DNA of 64,000 nucleotides from M30B80 sp965656935 (lineage in GTDB: Bacteria; Pseudomonadota; Alphaproteobacteria; Rhodobacterales; Rhodobacteraceae): contig CBFHMG010000002.1 in NCBI GenBank assembly GCA_965656935.1, forward strand, positions 372,001-436,000, read 5' to 3'. The position numbers and the translations under genes were made by a program. The notes under the pieces were generated by a model, which was not told the DNA's origin, searched no databases, and was given only the letters and a program-made list of their open reading frames with translations. Numbering within the stretch: the first letter of the stretch is position 1; the number at the start of each line of letters is the position of its first letter. Below are positions 1 to 8,501 of this stretch, piece after piece.

Positions 1-708
1 CGGCTGATACATCGGGTAAAACCCTTGCCGCATCAGGGCGGTGACATGGATCAGCGGGTTGAACCACAAAATATCCTGCGCCCAAGCGGGCAAATCCTCG
101 GGCAAGACCAGAATGCCCGATGCCAGAAACAAAGGCCGCGTGATGATCGACCATATCTGCGCCCAAACAGGCAGCACACCCATCGCGAAACAGTTCAAAA
201 CGCCGATGCCCAATCCCAAAATTCCCGCCAATGCCAAAGCCCCGAGGATCGGGCCTGGAACCAAGGGGGAGGTTGTTTTGGTCACAGCCAGAATACCCAC
301 CAAAAGAATGTAAGTGACCAACAGGCTGGTCAGAAAGTTCAGGATGAAGCGGGCCAGTATCGCATCAATCCAGCGCAAGGCGGGATAGGCGAGCAAGGGT
401 TTGGAAAAGATCAGGGCGCGGCTGACTGTCAGTTGCACGTTTTGGAACAACAAAAAGGGCAGAAACCCCGTGGCGTAGAACAGGATGAAGGATGTGCCCA
501 AGGGCGGGTTATGGATGATCAGCGAGAACCCTATCGCCAGAATGGCAATTGTGCCCAAAGGCTCCAACACCGCCCAGATATAGCCGCCCACGCTCTGCCC
601 ATAGCGCGAGGACATCTCGCGGAGCATCAGCGCTGCAATGCTCCGCAGGCTAGCAATCAGCGGATTGGAGGGCGGCAGGCCCGAGCTGTTTGGCAAACTG
701 TAACTCAT
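1..708 (-). CDS. kpsM: Polysaccharide export ABC transporter permease (KpsM/Wzm-like), C-terminus cut by window edge
   Basis: Reading leftward from the ATG at 706-708, 236 codons stay open to the window edge, so the C-terminus is missing (the family usually has about 260 residues). The protein starts MSYSLPNSSG, has a short cytoplasmic head with LMLREMSSRYG, then several hydrophobic segments, as in ABC-2 type permeases that carry lipid-linked capsule or O-antigen chains across the inner membrane. It would pair with the ATPase at 1954-2607. It is divergent from the KpsE-like gene, with 58 bases between starts, which is unusual because permease and ATPase genes are normally adjacent. Capsule rather than O-antigen export is inferred from the KpsE-like neighbour. 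Confidence 0.85.
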   Translation of the reverse strand, partial: MSYSLPNSSGLPPSNPLIASLRSIAALMLREMSSRYGQSVGGYIWAVLEPLGTIAILAIGFSLIIHNPPLGTSFILFYATGFLPFLLFQNVQLTVSRALIFSKPLLAYPALRWIDAILARFILNFLTSLLVTYILLVGILAVTKTTSPLVPGPILGALALAGILGLGIGVLNCFAMGVLPVWAQIWSIITRPLFLASGILVLPEDLPAWAQDILWFNPLIHVTALMRQGFYPMYQP

Positions 709-766
709 GGCACTCTCCCGTCTCGATCCTTGGTCGGGGCGGTTCTAACGGATGAGGGGTGAAGGA

Positions 767-1957
767 ATGGTGGATGCGGTGCTTCAAGCTGTTCCAAAAC
801 CGCCCGAGCGCATCATTCAGGTGCGCCCCATGGCCAAACCCGCCAGAATGCGCCGGCGCCATCTTGGGTTAATCATGGGCTTTATGATGATGGTGCTTGC
901 CCCGCTTTGCGCGATTGCATGGTATCTTGGCGCACGAGCTGAGGCGCAATATGCTTCGCTTACAGGGTTTACCGTGCGGCAGGAGGAAGGCGGCGCTGCC
1001 TCCAGCATGCTGGGTGGTTTTGCCCAATTCGCGGCCATTTCAAGCGCAACGGGTGATACGGATATCTTGCATGAATTCATCCAAAGTCAGGAACTGGTTG
1101 CCCGTATCGCCACCCATTTCGATCTGGTTGCGCATTACACTGGCCCATGGGAGCGCGACCCGATTTTCGCCCTCGCACCTGATCCCAGTATCGAGGATTT
1201 GCTGGATTACTGGCAGCGTGTTGTGCGCGTCTCCTATGATCAGGGGACAGGTTTGGTAGAGTTGCAGGTGCTCGCCTTTGAGCCTGAAATGGCGCAGCGG
1301 ATTGCACAGGAAATCGTGGCGCAAAGCCATGTTTTGATCAATGAATTGAACGCCGCCGCCCGTGCCGATCTGATGCGCTTTGCCGAAGCTGATCTGGTAG
1401 ATGCCAGCACCCGATTGCGCCTTGCCCGCGAGGCGCTGACCGAGTTTCGCATTCGCACCCAGATCGTTGATCCTGAATCGGATATTCAGGGCCGCATGGG
1501 GGTTTTGAACAATCTCCAACAACAGCTTGCGCAAGCCTTGATCGAATTCGATGTCTTGGCCGAGAATACCAACCAGACCGATACCCGCGTGGTTCAGGCC
1601 AATCGCAGGATCGAGGTGATCCGCGCGCGTATCGCTGAGGAGCGTCAGACTTTCACCCTTCAGGGCGCAACCTTTTCGGGGCAGGATTACCCGACCTTGA
1701 TGGCCGAATATGAAAGCCTGACGGTTGAGCGTGAATTTGCCGAGCGTGACTACGGGATTGCTCTGGCCGCATTGGAAATGGCACGTGACAATGCCGCCCG
1801 CGAGACGCGCTATCTGGCGGTCTATATTCGCCCCACTTTGGCACAAAGCGCGGAATATCCGCGCGCGGGCATGATCCTTGGCCTCGCTTTCGTATTCCTG
1901 ATCCTGTCTTGGTCCATCCTGACCTTGATCCTGTATAGCATTCGGGATCGTCGATGA
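767..1957 (+). CDS. kpsE: Capsule polysaccharide export inner-membrane protein, KpsE/BexC/CtrB-like
   Basis: This 396-residue protein has one membrane segment near residues 30-55, a long periplasmic region rich in heptad-like helices (about 190-310, with NNLQQQLAQALIEF and similar), and a second membrane segment at the C-terminus followed by a short basic tail. This two-helix layout is typical of polysaccharide co-polymerases of the PCP-2b type, which bridge the ABC exporter to an outer-membrane channel. The ATG at 767 is chosen over the one at 752 because GTGAAGGA lies just upstream of it. The stop overlaps the ATPase start by four bases, so the two are probably translationally coupled. No cytoplasmic kinase domain is present. 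Confidence 0.82.
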   Translation: MVDAVLQAVPKPPERIIQVRPMAKPARMRRRHLGLIMGFMMMVLAPLCAIAWYLGARAEAQYASLTGFTVRQEEGGAASSMLGGFAQFAAISSATGDTDILHEFIQSQELVARIATHFDLVAHYTGPWERDPIFALAPDPSIEDLLDYWQRVVRVSYDQGTGLVELQVLAFEPEMAQRIAQEIVAQSHVLINELNAAARADLMRFAEADLVDASTRLRLAREALTEFRIRTQIVDPESDIQGRMGVLNNLQQQLAQALIEFDVLAENTNQTDTRVVQANRRIEVIRARIAEERQTFTLQGATFSGQDYPTLMAEYESLTVEREFAERDYGIALAALEMARDNAARETRYLAVYIRPTLAQSAEYPRAGMILGLAFVFLILSWSILTLILYSIRDRR

Positions 1958-2607
1958 TCCGCTTGGAGGGGGTATCCAAGGCCTTCCGCTTGCGCGCGGA
2001 TTGGAAGGTGATCCTTGATGATGTGTCCCTGACCCTGCCAAGCGGACGTGCGCTCGCGCTGTTGGGGCGGAACGGGGCGGGCAAGACGACGCTTTTACAA
2101 ATGATATCGGGGACAACCCAGCCTGATCAGGGGCGGGTTGTGACCATGGGCGCGGTTTCGTGGCCTGTTGGGTTTGGCGGGTCGCTGCATGGAGATTTGA
2201 CTGGTGCGCAAAACACGCGGTTTATCGCGCGTATCTATGGCGTCGAGACCGCAGAGCTGTTGGAATTTGTCGAGGATTTTGCCGAGCTTGGCGGCCATTT
2301 TCATATGCCAATTAGGAGTTATTCGGCTGGTATGAAATCACGGCTTGGCTTTGCAATGTCGATGGGAATTCCCTTTGATACCTATCTGGTCGATGAGGTC
2401 ACCGCCGTTGGCGATGCTGCATTCCGGCGCAAAAGCAAAGCCGTCTTTCGCGAAAGGATCAGAAGCGCCAGCGCGATCATGGTCAGCCATAACCTTGCCG
2501 AACTGCGCGATTATTGTGATGCGGCATTGCTGCTGGAAGCAGGTGAGTTGCGCTATTTCCCCGACCTGAATGAGGCGATCGCCACCCATAAAGCCATACT
2601 CGCCTAA
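1954..2607 (+). CDS. kpsT: Polysaccharide export ABC transporter ATP-binding protein (KpsT-like)
   Basis: The 217-residue ATPase has a Walker A loop GRNGAGKTT at 38-46, an ABC signature YSAGM at 123-127 and a Walker B TYLVDE at 143-148 followed by the switch region. Its short length and the YSAGM form of the signature match the KpsT/Wzt subgroup that energises polysaccharide export, without the extra C-terminal carbohydrate-binding domain of long Wzt proteins. It overlaps the KpsE-like gene by ATGA. Its likely membrane partner is the divergent permease at 1-708. Confidence 0.88.
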   Translation: MIRLEGVSKAFRLRADWKVILDDVSLTLPSGRALALLGRNGAGKTTLLQMISGTTQPDQGRVVTMGAVSWPVGFGGSLHGDLTGAQNTRFIARIYGVETAELLEFVEDFAELGGHFHMPIRSYSAGMKSRLGFAMSMGIPFDTYLVDEVTAVGDAAFRRKSKAVFRERIRSASAIMVSHNLAELRDYCDAALLLEAGELRYFPDLNEAIATHKAILA

Positions 2608-2615
2608 CCGAGCCT

Positions 2616-2650
2616 TAACCCTCACCCGCTACTTCAAGAGGGTGAGGTTA
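2616..2650 (+). other. Hairpin between ATPase gene and glf
   Basis: TAACCCTCACCC (2616-2627) and GGGTGAGGTTA (2640-2650) form an 11-bp stem with one bulged C and a 12-base loop. No T-run follows, and the glf ribosome site (CAGGAG) begins right after. It looks like an mRNA processing or attenuation element rather than a simple terminator. Confidence 0.5.
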
Positions 2651-2664
2651 CAGGAGTTTGCGAG

Positions 2665-3879
2665 ATGACAATCCTATGCGTTGGGGCTGGGTTTTCAGGC
2701 GCTGTCATCGCGCGCGAATTGGCCGAGGCGGGGTTGCGCGTGGATGTGGTCGAGGCGCGTGATCATGTCGCTGGAAATTGTCATAGCAGCCGTGACCCTG
2801 CGACAGGTGTTCTGGTCCACCGCTATGGCCCACATATTTTCCACACCGATGACGCACAGGTTTGGGCTTATGTGAACCGTTTTGCCAAATTTCACCCCTA
2901 TCGCCATCAGGTCAAAACGCTGTCAGACGGCGCGGTTTATTCGATGCCGATCAACCTGCATACGATCAACCAGTTCTTCGGGCGCGCCATGACGCCTGAT
3001 GAGGCAAAGACCTTTATCGCAGGGCGCACGGTTTCCATCCCTCAGCCTGAAAGTTTTGAGGAACAGGCGCTCAGCATGGTTGGCCCCGAGATTTATGAGG
3101 CCTTCCTGAAGGGATATACCGAAAAGCAATGGGGGCGCGCGCCCTCAGATTTGCCGGCCAGTATTCTCAAAAGGCTGCCCCTGCGGTTTTCCTATGATGA
3201 CAATTACTTCTTCCACAGGTTTCAGGGCATGCCTGAGCAGGGCTATACACCCTTGGTCACTGCTGTTCTGGATCACCCCCTGATTGATCTGCATTTGAAC
3301 AGCGCGTTCGACGCCGCCATGGCATCGCGCTATGACCATATATTCTGGTCGGGCCCGCTTGATGCATGGTTCGGGCATGATTTTGGGCATCTGGGGTACC
3401 GGACGCTCGATTTTTCTCATGGTCATGCGCGCGGCAGTCACCAAGGCGCGCCGATCATGAATTATGCCGACACCAAAACACCCTATACCCGCGTGACTGA
3501 GCATAAGTATTTCGCCCCTTGGGAAAGCCATGAGGAAACGGTTTTCACCTTCGAGACCCCGCGTGAGTTTAAGGCGGGTGATATCCCCTATTATCCGATC
3601 CGCCTGCTCTCGGATAAATCGATGCTCACCGATTATGTCGCGCGCGCTGCCCTGACCGAAGGGGTGACGTTTTGCGGGCGGCTGGGCACCTATCGCTATC
3701 TTGATATGGATGTCACGATCCGTGAGGCGCTGGAGACGGCGCAGGCCTTCCTCAAGCTGCGCCGCAATGACGGTATTATGCCAGCCTTTATGCACCCCCC
3801 TATCCCTCAACCCACGGCTTGCCTCTCTGCCTTGCGCTCCGTAGAACCGGAGCGAATGAGCAGAAAGGCCGTCGCATGA
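2665..3879 (+). CDS. glf: UDP-galactopyranose mutase
   Basis: This flavoenzyme interconverts UDP-galactopyranose and UDP-galactofuranose, supplying galactofuranose for surface polysaccharide. The N-terminal FAD-binding loop GAGFSG is at residues 7-12, and RYGPHIFHT (about 54-62) and EKQWGR are family motifs. At 404 residues it is longer than the usual 365-390: after the segment IMPAFMHPP, where known enzymes end, about 28 extra residues run on and overlap the gpmI start by ATGA. The tail carries a DNA hairpin and starts at a run of six Cs, so it may be a recent read-through or a sequence error. Its position next to the export genes suggests a galactofuranose-containing capsule. Confidence 0.93.
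   Translation: MTILCVGAGFSGAVIARELAEAGLRVDVVEARDHVAGNCHSSRDPATGVLVHRYGPHIFHTDDAQVWAYVNRFAKFHPYRHQVKTLSDGAVYSMPINLHTINQFFGRAMTPDEAKTFIAGRTVSIPQPESFEEQALSMVGPEIYEAFLKGYTEKQWGRAPSDLPASILKRLPLRFSYDDNYFFHRFQGMPEQGYTPLVTAVLDHPLIDLHLNSAFDAAMASRYDHIFWSGPLDAWFGHDFGHLGYRTLDFSHGHARGSHQGAPIMNYADTKTPYTRVTEHKYFAPWESHEETVFTFETPREFKAGDIPYYPIRLLSDKSMLTDYVARAALTEGVTFCGRLGTYRYLDMDVTIREALETAQAFLKLRRNDGIMPAFMHPPIPQPTACLSALRSVEPERMSRKAVA
3835..3854 (+). other. Hairpin inside the glf C-terminal extension
   Basis: CGCTCCG (3835-3841) and CGGAGCG (3848-3854) are a perfect 7-bp inverted repeat with loop TAGAAC. It lies within the extra tail of glf, 22 bases before the gpmI start. There is no T-run, so termination is doubtful. 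Confidence 0.5.
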
Positions 3880-5429
3880 GCGAAATGCCCGCAAAGAAAC
3901 CCGTTGTGCTTTGTATTCTGGATGGTTGGGGCTTGAACCCGAACAAGGAGGGCAATGCAGTTGCCCTCGCTCAAACCTCGAATTTTGATCGCTTGATGGC
4001 TGAATGCCCCAATGCCACGCTGACCACCTTTGGCAATGATGTCGGCCTGCCGACAGGGCAGATGGGCAATTCCGAGGTGGGCCATACCAATATTGGCGCG
4101 GGCCGTGTTGTGGCGATGGATTTGGGGATGATCGACCTTGCGATCGAGGATGGGTCCTTTTTTGACAATGCCGCCTTGAAGGATTTCGCCGCGAAGGTGA
4201 AAGCCAGTGGCGGGGTCGCCCATATCGCAGGGCTTGCCTCACCTGGCGGGGTGCATTCGCATCAGAGCCATATCGCCGCTGCCGCCAAAGCCCTGTGCGA
4301 TGCTGGCCTTGCGGTAAATATCCATGCCATCACAGACGGGCGCGATGTTGCGCCAAAATCCGCGCTCGACCAGATTGCAGCGCTTGAAGCTGCCCTGCCT
4401 GATGGCGCGCATGTTGTGTCGGTGATCGGGCGATATTACGCGCTTGATCGTGATACACGTTGGGAACGCGTTGAAACCGCCTATCGCAGAATTGTGGATG
4501 GCGAGGCGTTGAATGGGTTTGATGGCCTGAATGGCGGTGTCTATGATCGCGCATCTGACGCAATCGAGGCCGCCTATGCGCGGGGCGAGACGGATGAGTT
4601 TATCCAGCCCTCGGCGATCAAGGGCTATCACGGGCTGAAGACGGGGGATGGCCTGTTCTTTGCCAATTTCCGCGCTGACCGTGCGCGTGAAATTCTCTCG
4701 GCCATCGGTGATCCGGATTTTGACGGTTTTAATGTCACGGGCCGCCCCGTATTGGCCGCCCTTCTGGGCATGGTCGATTATTCTAAAACCCATGATAGCT
4801 TCATGACCACGGTCTTTCCCAAGCAGGAAATCGTCAATTCCTTGGGCGCTTGGGTTGCCTCCAAAGGGTTGCGGCAGTTCCGTTTGGCCGAGACCGAGAA
4901 ATACCCCCATGTCACCTTCTTCCTCAATGGCGGGCGCGAAGCCCCCGAGATCGGCGAAGACCGTGCGATGCCAAAATCGCCGAAAGTGGCAACCTATGAT
5001 CTCCAGCCTGAGATGAGCGCGCCTGAGGTGACCGAGAAATTGGTCGCGGCGATCGGGGCGGAATATGACATGATTGTCGTGAATTTCGCCAACCCCGATA
5101 TGGTGGGCCATACAGGCGATGTCGCCGCCGCGATGAAAGCCTGTGAAGCCGTTGATGCGGGCCTTGGCGCGGCACTTGCCGCTTTGGACAAGGCGGGCGG
5201 CGCGATGATCGTGACAGCAGATCACGGCAATTGCGAGATTATGATCGACCCTGAAACAGGGGGCCGGCACACGGCTCATACGTTAAGCCCTGTTCCCGTC
5301 ATCCTTTATGGTGGGCCAAAGGGTGCCACGCTGGCCAAGGGCCGTCTGGCCGATCTTGCGCCAACGGTTCTGACCCTGATGGGGCTGGATCAACCGCCCG
5401 AGATGACAGGGCGGTCACTGATCCGATGA
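3876..5429 (+). CDS. gpmI: 2,3-bisphosphoglycerate-independent phosphoglycerate mutase
   Basis: GpmI interconverts 3- and 2-phosphoglycerate in glycolysis and gluconeogenesis using two metal ions and a phosphoserine intermediate. The 517-residue protein begins MSEMPAKKPVV; the metal-binding DGWG is at 16-19 and the nucleophile Ser66 sits in QMGNSEVGH. The C-terminal part has VTADHGNCE and GGRHTAHT, also metal ligands. Length fits the family (about 505-515). The start at 3876 is chosen because AAAGG lies at the right distance and the reading frame upstream has no family similarity. It overlaps the glf stop and, by ATGA, the EnvC-like gene, a gene order common in Rhodobacteraceae. Confidence 0.96.
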   Translation: MSEMPAKKPVVLCILDGWGLNPNKEGNAVALAQTSNFDRLMAECPNATLTTFGNDVGLPTGQMGNSEVGHTNIGAGRVVAMDLGMIDLAIEDGSFFDNAALKDFAAKVKASGGVAHIAGLASPGGVHSHQSHIAAAAKALCDAGLAVNIHAITDGRDVAPKSALDQIAALEAALPDGAHVVSVIGRYYALDRDTRWERVETAYRRIVDGEALNGFDGLNGGVYDRASDAIEAAYARGETDEFIQPSAIKGYHGLKTGDGLFFANFRADRAREILSAIGDPDFDGFNVTGRPVLAALLGMVDYSKTHDSFMTTVFPKQEIVNSLGAWVASKGLRQFRLAETEKYPHVTFFLNGGREAPEIGEDRAMPKSPKVATYDLQPEMSAPEVTEKLVAAIGAEYDMIVVNFANPDMVGHTGDVAAAMKACEAVDAGLGAALAALDKAGGAMIVTADHGNCEIMIDPETGGRHTAHTLSPVPVILYGGPKGATLAKGRLADLAPTVLTLMGLDQPPEMTGRSLIR

Positions 5430-6562
5430 CGCGTATCGGCTGCGTCATCAGCTTTTTGGCCTGGAGTGTTCTGAGCGGCCCTGCACAGGCCGATCTGGAC
5501 CCTGCCGAGGCGGCTGAAACAGCGGCCCTTATGTTGGAGACAGCGGCCCTGTCCCTGTCTGAGGCAGATGGTGCGCGCGACCGTGTCGAGGCGTTGACAG
5601 AAACCGTTCGGGCCTATGAAGAAGGCCTCTTGGCCTTGCGCGAGGGTATTCGCCGCGCGGCCTTGCGGGAACAAACCATTGAAACTGTCTTCGAGGCCGA
5701 GCGTTCGCGGCTGGCCAGTTTGCTGGGTGTTTTGCAATCCATTGAGCGTGCGCCCGTGCCGCTCTTGATGATCCACCCCTCCGGCCCAGTTGGCACTGCG
5801 CGCTCAGGGATGATCCTGTCGGATGTCACGCCCGCCGTTGCATCCGAGGCCGAAGAGCTGCGCCGCCAACTTCAGGAGCTGCAATCCATGCGCGCCCTAC
5901 AATCGCGCGCCCTCGACCAGATGGCGATTGCCTTGCAGGATGTTCAATCGGCCCGTTCCGAATTGTCTCAGGCCATCGCGGATCGGCGCCAATTGCCAAC
6001 GCGGTTTTCGCTGAATGCAGACGCTCTGCGCCAGATCGTTGAAAGCGTCGATTCCCTTTCAAGCTTTGCCGAGATGCTGCGCGACAGTTCTGCCCCAAAC
6101 CTCACCGATCCCGATTTGCCCCGCTTTGAGACGGCGCGTGGCACGCTTGCCTTGCCCGTCCTTGGCCGCCTTTTGCGCGGCTTTAATGAGGAAGATGCCG
6201 CTGGCATCGCACGGCCAGGCTTGGTTCTGGCGACAGGGCCGCGCGCTTTGGTCACAAATCCGTGGCCTGCAACAGTGCGCTATGCTGGCCCTCTGCTGGA
6301 TTATGGCAATGTCGTAATCCTTGAGCCTGATGGAGACTTCCTGTTGATTATTGCGGGGTTAGACGAAGTTTTTGTGCAGTCGGGCGATGTGGTTGGCATG
6401 TCCGCGCCACTGGCCTTGATGGGCGGTTCCGCACCAGACAGCGAAGAATTGATCGTCACGTCATCGCAAGGAGGTGGCGCAGAGCTCTCGGAAACGCTTT
6501 ATATAGAACTCAGACAACTCGGTGAGCCGACCGACCCTTCGGAATGGTTTGCGGCCCAGTGA
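5426..6562 (+). CDS. EnvC-like murein hydrolase activator (degenerate LytM domain)
   Basis: The 378-residue exported protein has a signal peptide ending near AQA-DLDP (about residue 22), a long alpha-helical coiled-coil region (about 30-190) and a C-terminal LytM/M23-like domain (about 245-375). In that domain the zinc-binding His/Asp motifs are absent: the expected histidines are replaced in GNVVILEPDGDFLLIIAG. This is typical of EnvC-type activators, which switch on amidases at the division septum instead of cutting murein themselves. It is coupled to gpmI and followed 20 bases later by ctpA. Function is inferred from family and layout. Confidence 0.82.
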   Translation: MTRIGCVISFLAWSVLSGPAQADLDPAEAAETAALMLETAALSLSEADGARDRVEALTETVRAYEEGLLALREGIRRAALREQTIETVFEAERSRLASLLGVLQSIERAPVPLLMIHPSGPVGTARSGMILSDVTPAVASEAEELRRQLQELQSMRALQSRALDQMAIALQDVQSARSELSQAIADRRQLPTRFSLNADALRQIVESVDSLSSFAEMLRDSSAPNLTDPDLPRFETARGTLALPVLGRLLRGFNEEDAAGIARPGLVLATGPRALVTNPWPATVRYAGPLLDYGNVVILEPDGDFLLIIAGLDEVFVQSGDVVGMSAPLALMGGSAPDSEELIVTSSQGGGAELSETLYIELRQLGEPTDPSEWFAAQ

Positions 6563-6582
6563 TATAGAAAGAAGGTGTTGAG

Positions 6583-7914
6583 ATGAAAAAGCTGGTCATG
6601 GCCGCGATTGGTGGCACGACTGCAGGGGTTCTGTTGAGCACGCAGCTTGCCGCCCCGCTCATCGCGCAAGAGAATGAGCGCAGTGTTTCGGTGTATGAGC
6701 AGCTCGATTTGTTCGGCGACATCTTTGATCGCATCCGCTCCGACTATGTCGAAGAGGTGGATGAAGGTGCCCTGATCGAGGCTGCGATCAACGGCATGCT
6801 CACATCTCTTGATCCGCATTCCAGCTATTTGCCGCCAAGCGATTTCGACTCGATGCAGGTCCAGACCCGTGGCGAATTTGGCGGCCTCGGCATCGAGGTA
6901 ACGCAAGAAGATGGATTTGTGCGCGTCATCACTCCAATGGATGACACCCCTGCCATGGAAGCGGGCGTTGAAGCGGGTGATTTCATCACGCATGTGGATG
7001 GCGAAGCGCTGCTGGGGCTGACCTTGGAAGACGCGGTTGATTTGATGCGCGGCCCTGTCGGCTCCGAGATCGTGATCACCGTTGTGCGCGAAGATGTGGC
7101 CGAGCCCTTCGATATCACTATCATCCGCGATCGTATCCGCCTGACTGCGGCCCGCGCGCGTTTGGAGGGCAATACAGCCGTTCTGCGTGTCTCAACCTTC
7201 AATGATCAGACCTATCCCAATCTCAGCGATGGCTTGGCCGAGATGATCGCCGAGGTCGGCGGTCTTGAGAACCTCAATGGCGTGGTGCTGGATCTGCGCA
7301 ATAATCCGGGCGGCCTGCTCAGCCAAGCGATCCGTGTCTCGGATGCCTTCCTTGATCAGGGTGAAATCGTCTCCACTCGTGGCCGCAACCCCGAAGATGG
7401 GGAACGGTATAATTCCACCCCTGGTGATCTGATTGAAGGTCTGCCGCTGGTGGTTCTGGTCAATGGCGGCTCTGCCTCTGCCTCCGAAATTGTGGCGGGT
7501 GCCTTGCAGGATCATCGCCGCGCAGTGGTTGTGGGCACCAATACCTTCGGCAAAGGCTCGGTCCAGTCGGTGATGCCCGTGCAAGGGGATGGCGCGATGC
7601 GGCTTACGACATCGCTCTATTACACGCCGTCTGGTCGCTCCATTCAGGCCCTTGGTGTGGCGCCCGATATTCTGGTTGAACAGCGCGACCCGATTGAACT
7701 GGATGAGGACGAAGAAGAGCGCGCCACAAGATCCGAGGCTGATCTGCGCGGGGCGCTTGGCAACACAACCCTGACCGAAGACCAGCAACGCCAGTTGGAA
7801 ATCGAGCGGGAAGCGGCAGAAGCCACAGCGCGTTTGCGCAATGAAGATTATCAACTGGCCTATGCCATTGATATTCTCACCGGCCTGAACGCTCTGGGAC
7901 CTGAGGCGCAGTGA
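6583..7914 (+). CDS. ctpA: C-terminal processing protease (S41 family)
   Basis: This periplasmic serine protease has an N-terminal signal or anchor segment (about 4-28), a PDZ domain (about 95-175, with GGLGIEV) and the S41 catalytic core. GSASASE (296-302) and TFGKG (321-325, with Lys324) give the Ser-Lys dyad; LDLRNNPGG (237-245) is also conserved. Length 443 is normal. Proteases of this group trim exported proteins and cell-wall enzymes, so the EnvC-like gene just upstream may be functionally linked. Its stop overlaps the rppH start by ATGA or similar. Confidence 0.95.
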   Translation: MKKLVMAAIGGTTAGVLLSTQLAAPLIAQENERSVSVYEQLDLFGDIFDRIRSDYVEEVDEGALIEAAINGMLTSLDPHSSYLPPSDFDSMQVQTRGEFGGLGIEVTQEDGFVRVITPMDDTPAMEAGVEAGDFITHVDGEALLGLTLEDAVDLMRGPVGSEIVITVVREDVAEPFDITIIRDRIRLTAARARLEGNTAVLRVSTFNDQTYPNLSDGLAEMIAEVGGLENLNGVVLDLRNNPGGLLSQAIRVSDAFLDQGEIVSTRGRNPEDGERYNSTPGDLIEGLPLVVLVNGGSASASEIVAGALQDHRRAVVVGTNTFGKGSVQSVMPVQGDGAMRLTTSLYYTPSGRSIQALGVAPDILVEQRDPIELDEDEEERATRSEADLRGALGNTTLTEDQQRQLEIEREAAEATARLRNEDYQLAYAIDILTGLNALGPEAQ

Positions 7915-8402
7915 GCGCCAAACTGACGCCAGAGCAGGCGGCGAAACTTCCCTACCGTCCTTGCGTCGGCATTGTCCTGATCAATGCCGATGGCAAGGTT
8001 TTTGCGGGTCAACGCGCCGATATGGACAGCCCCGCATGGCAAATGCCGCAAGGCGGTGTCGACGCAGACGAGGATGTGCTGGCCGCCGCAAAACGCGAAT
8101 TGCTGGAAGAAACAGGGGTGCATGAGGGCGATGTGATCTTGTTGCGCCAAACGGCAGATTGGGTGCGCTATGATCTCCCGCTCGAGGTGATCCCAACCCG
8201 TTGGGGCGGAAAATACCGTGGCCAGAAACAGCATTGGTTTCTGATGCGCCTCGAGCGCCCTGATAGCTGCATCAACCTCACCTATCAGGATGTAGAATTC
8301 TCGGATTGGCGCTGGATGCAGGCATCGGAGCTTCTTGATCATATCGTTGGGTTCAAGCGCCCGATCTATGAGGCCGTTTTCACTGAATTCGCCCTGATCT
8401 AA
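7911..8402 (+). CDS. rppH: RNA 5'-pyrophosphohydrolase (Nudix)
   Basis: RppH removes pyrophosphate from triphosphorylated mRNA 5' ends and so starts 5'-dependent decay. The 163-residue protein opens with YRPCVGIVL and contains the Nudix box from GGVD (48-51) to KRELLEETG (61-69). The downstream W-rich parts (KQHWFL and SDWRWM) are typical of RppH rather than MutT. It is the last gene of the gpmI-envC-ctpA-rppH run. A start at 7911 overlaps the ctpA stop. Confidence 0.94.
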   Translation: MSAKLTPEQAAKLPYRPCVGIVLINADGKVFAGQRADMDSPAWQMPQGGVDADEDVLAAAKRELLEETGVHEGDVILLRQTADWVRYDLPLEVIPTRWGGKYRGQKQHWFLMRLERPDSCINLTYQDVEFSDWRWMQASELLDHIVGFKRPIYEAVFTEFALI

Positions 8403-8474
8403 GCCTTTCATCTTTCCAAAAATACGAAAAATCCGACCTTTCCAAAGGCGCGGCAATGGTCAGACTCGAAAATA

Positions 8475-8489
8475 GAACAAAACGTGAAT
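8475..8489 (+). promoter_or_regulatory. LexA (SOS) box upstream of dnaE2
   Basis: GAAC-AAAACGT-GAAT matches the alphaproteobacterial SOS box GAAC-N7-GAAC at seven of eight fixed positions. It ends 12 bases before the dnaE2 ATG, a place where LexA would block transcription. Its presence argues against the GTG at 8484 as the start. Confidence 0.72.
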
Positions 8490-8501
8490 ATCATAGGGTC
8501 C

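Noticed and set aside
4239..5279. Long open frame (346 codons) antisense to gpmI
   Set aside because: It mirrors the codon structure of gpmI (G/C-rich third positions) and has no recognisable motif; similar mirrored frames occur opposite pip, argJ, paaA, the UMF1-type MFS gene and thiB.
8484..8501. GTG at 8484 as dnaE2 start
   Set aside because: It lies inside the SOS box; the ATG at 8502 starts the conserved sequence.
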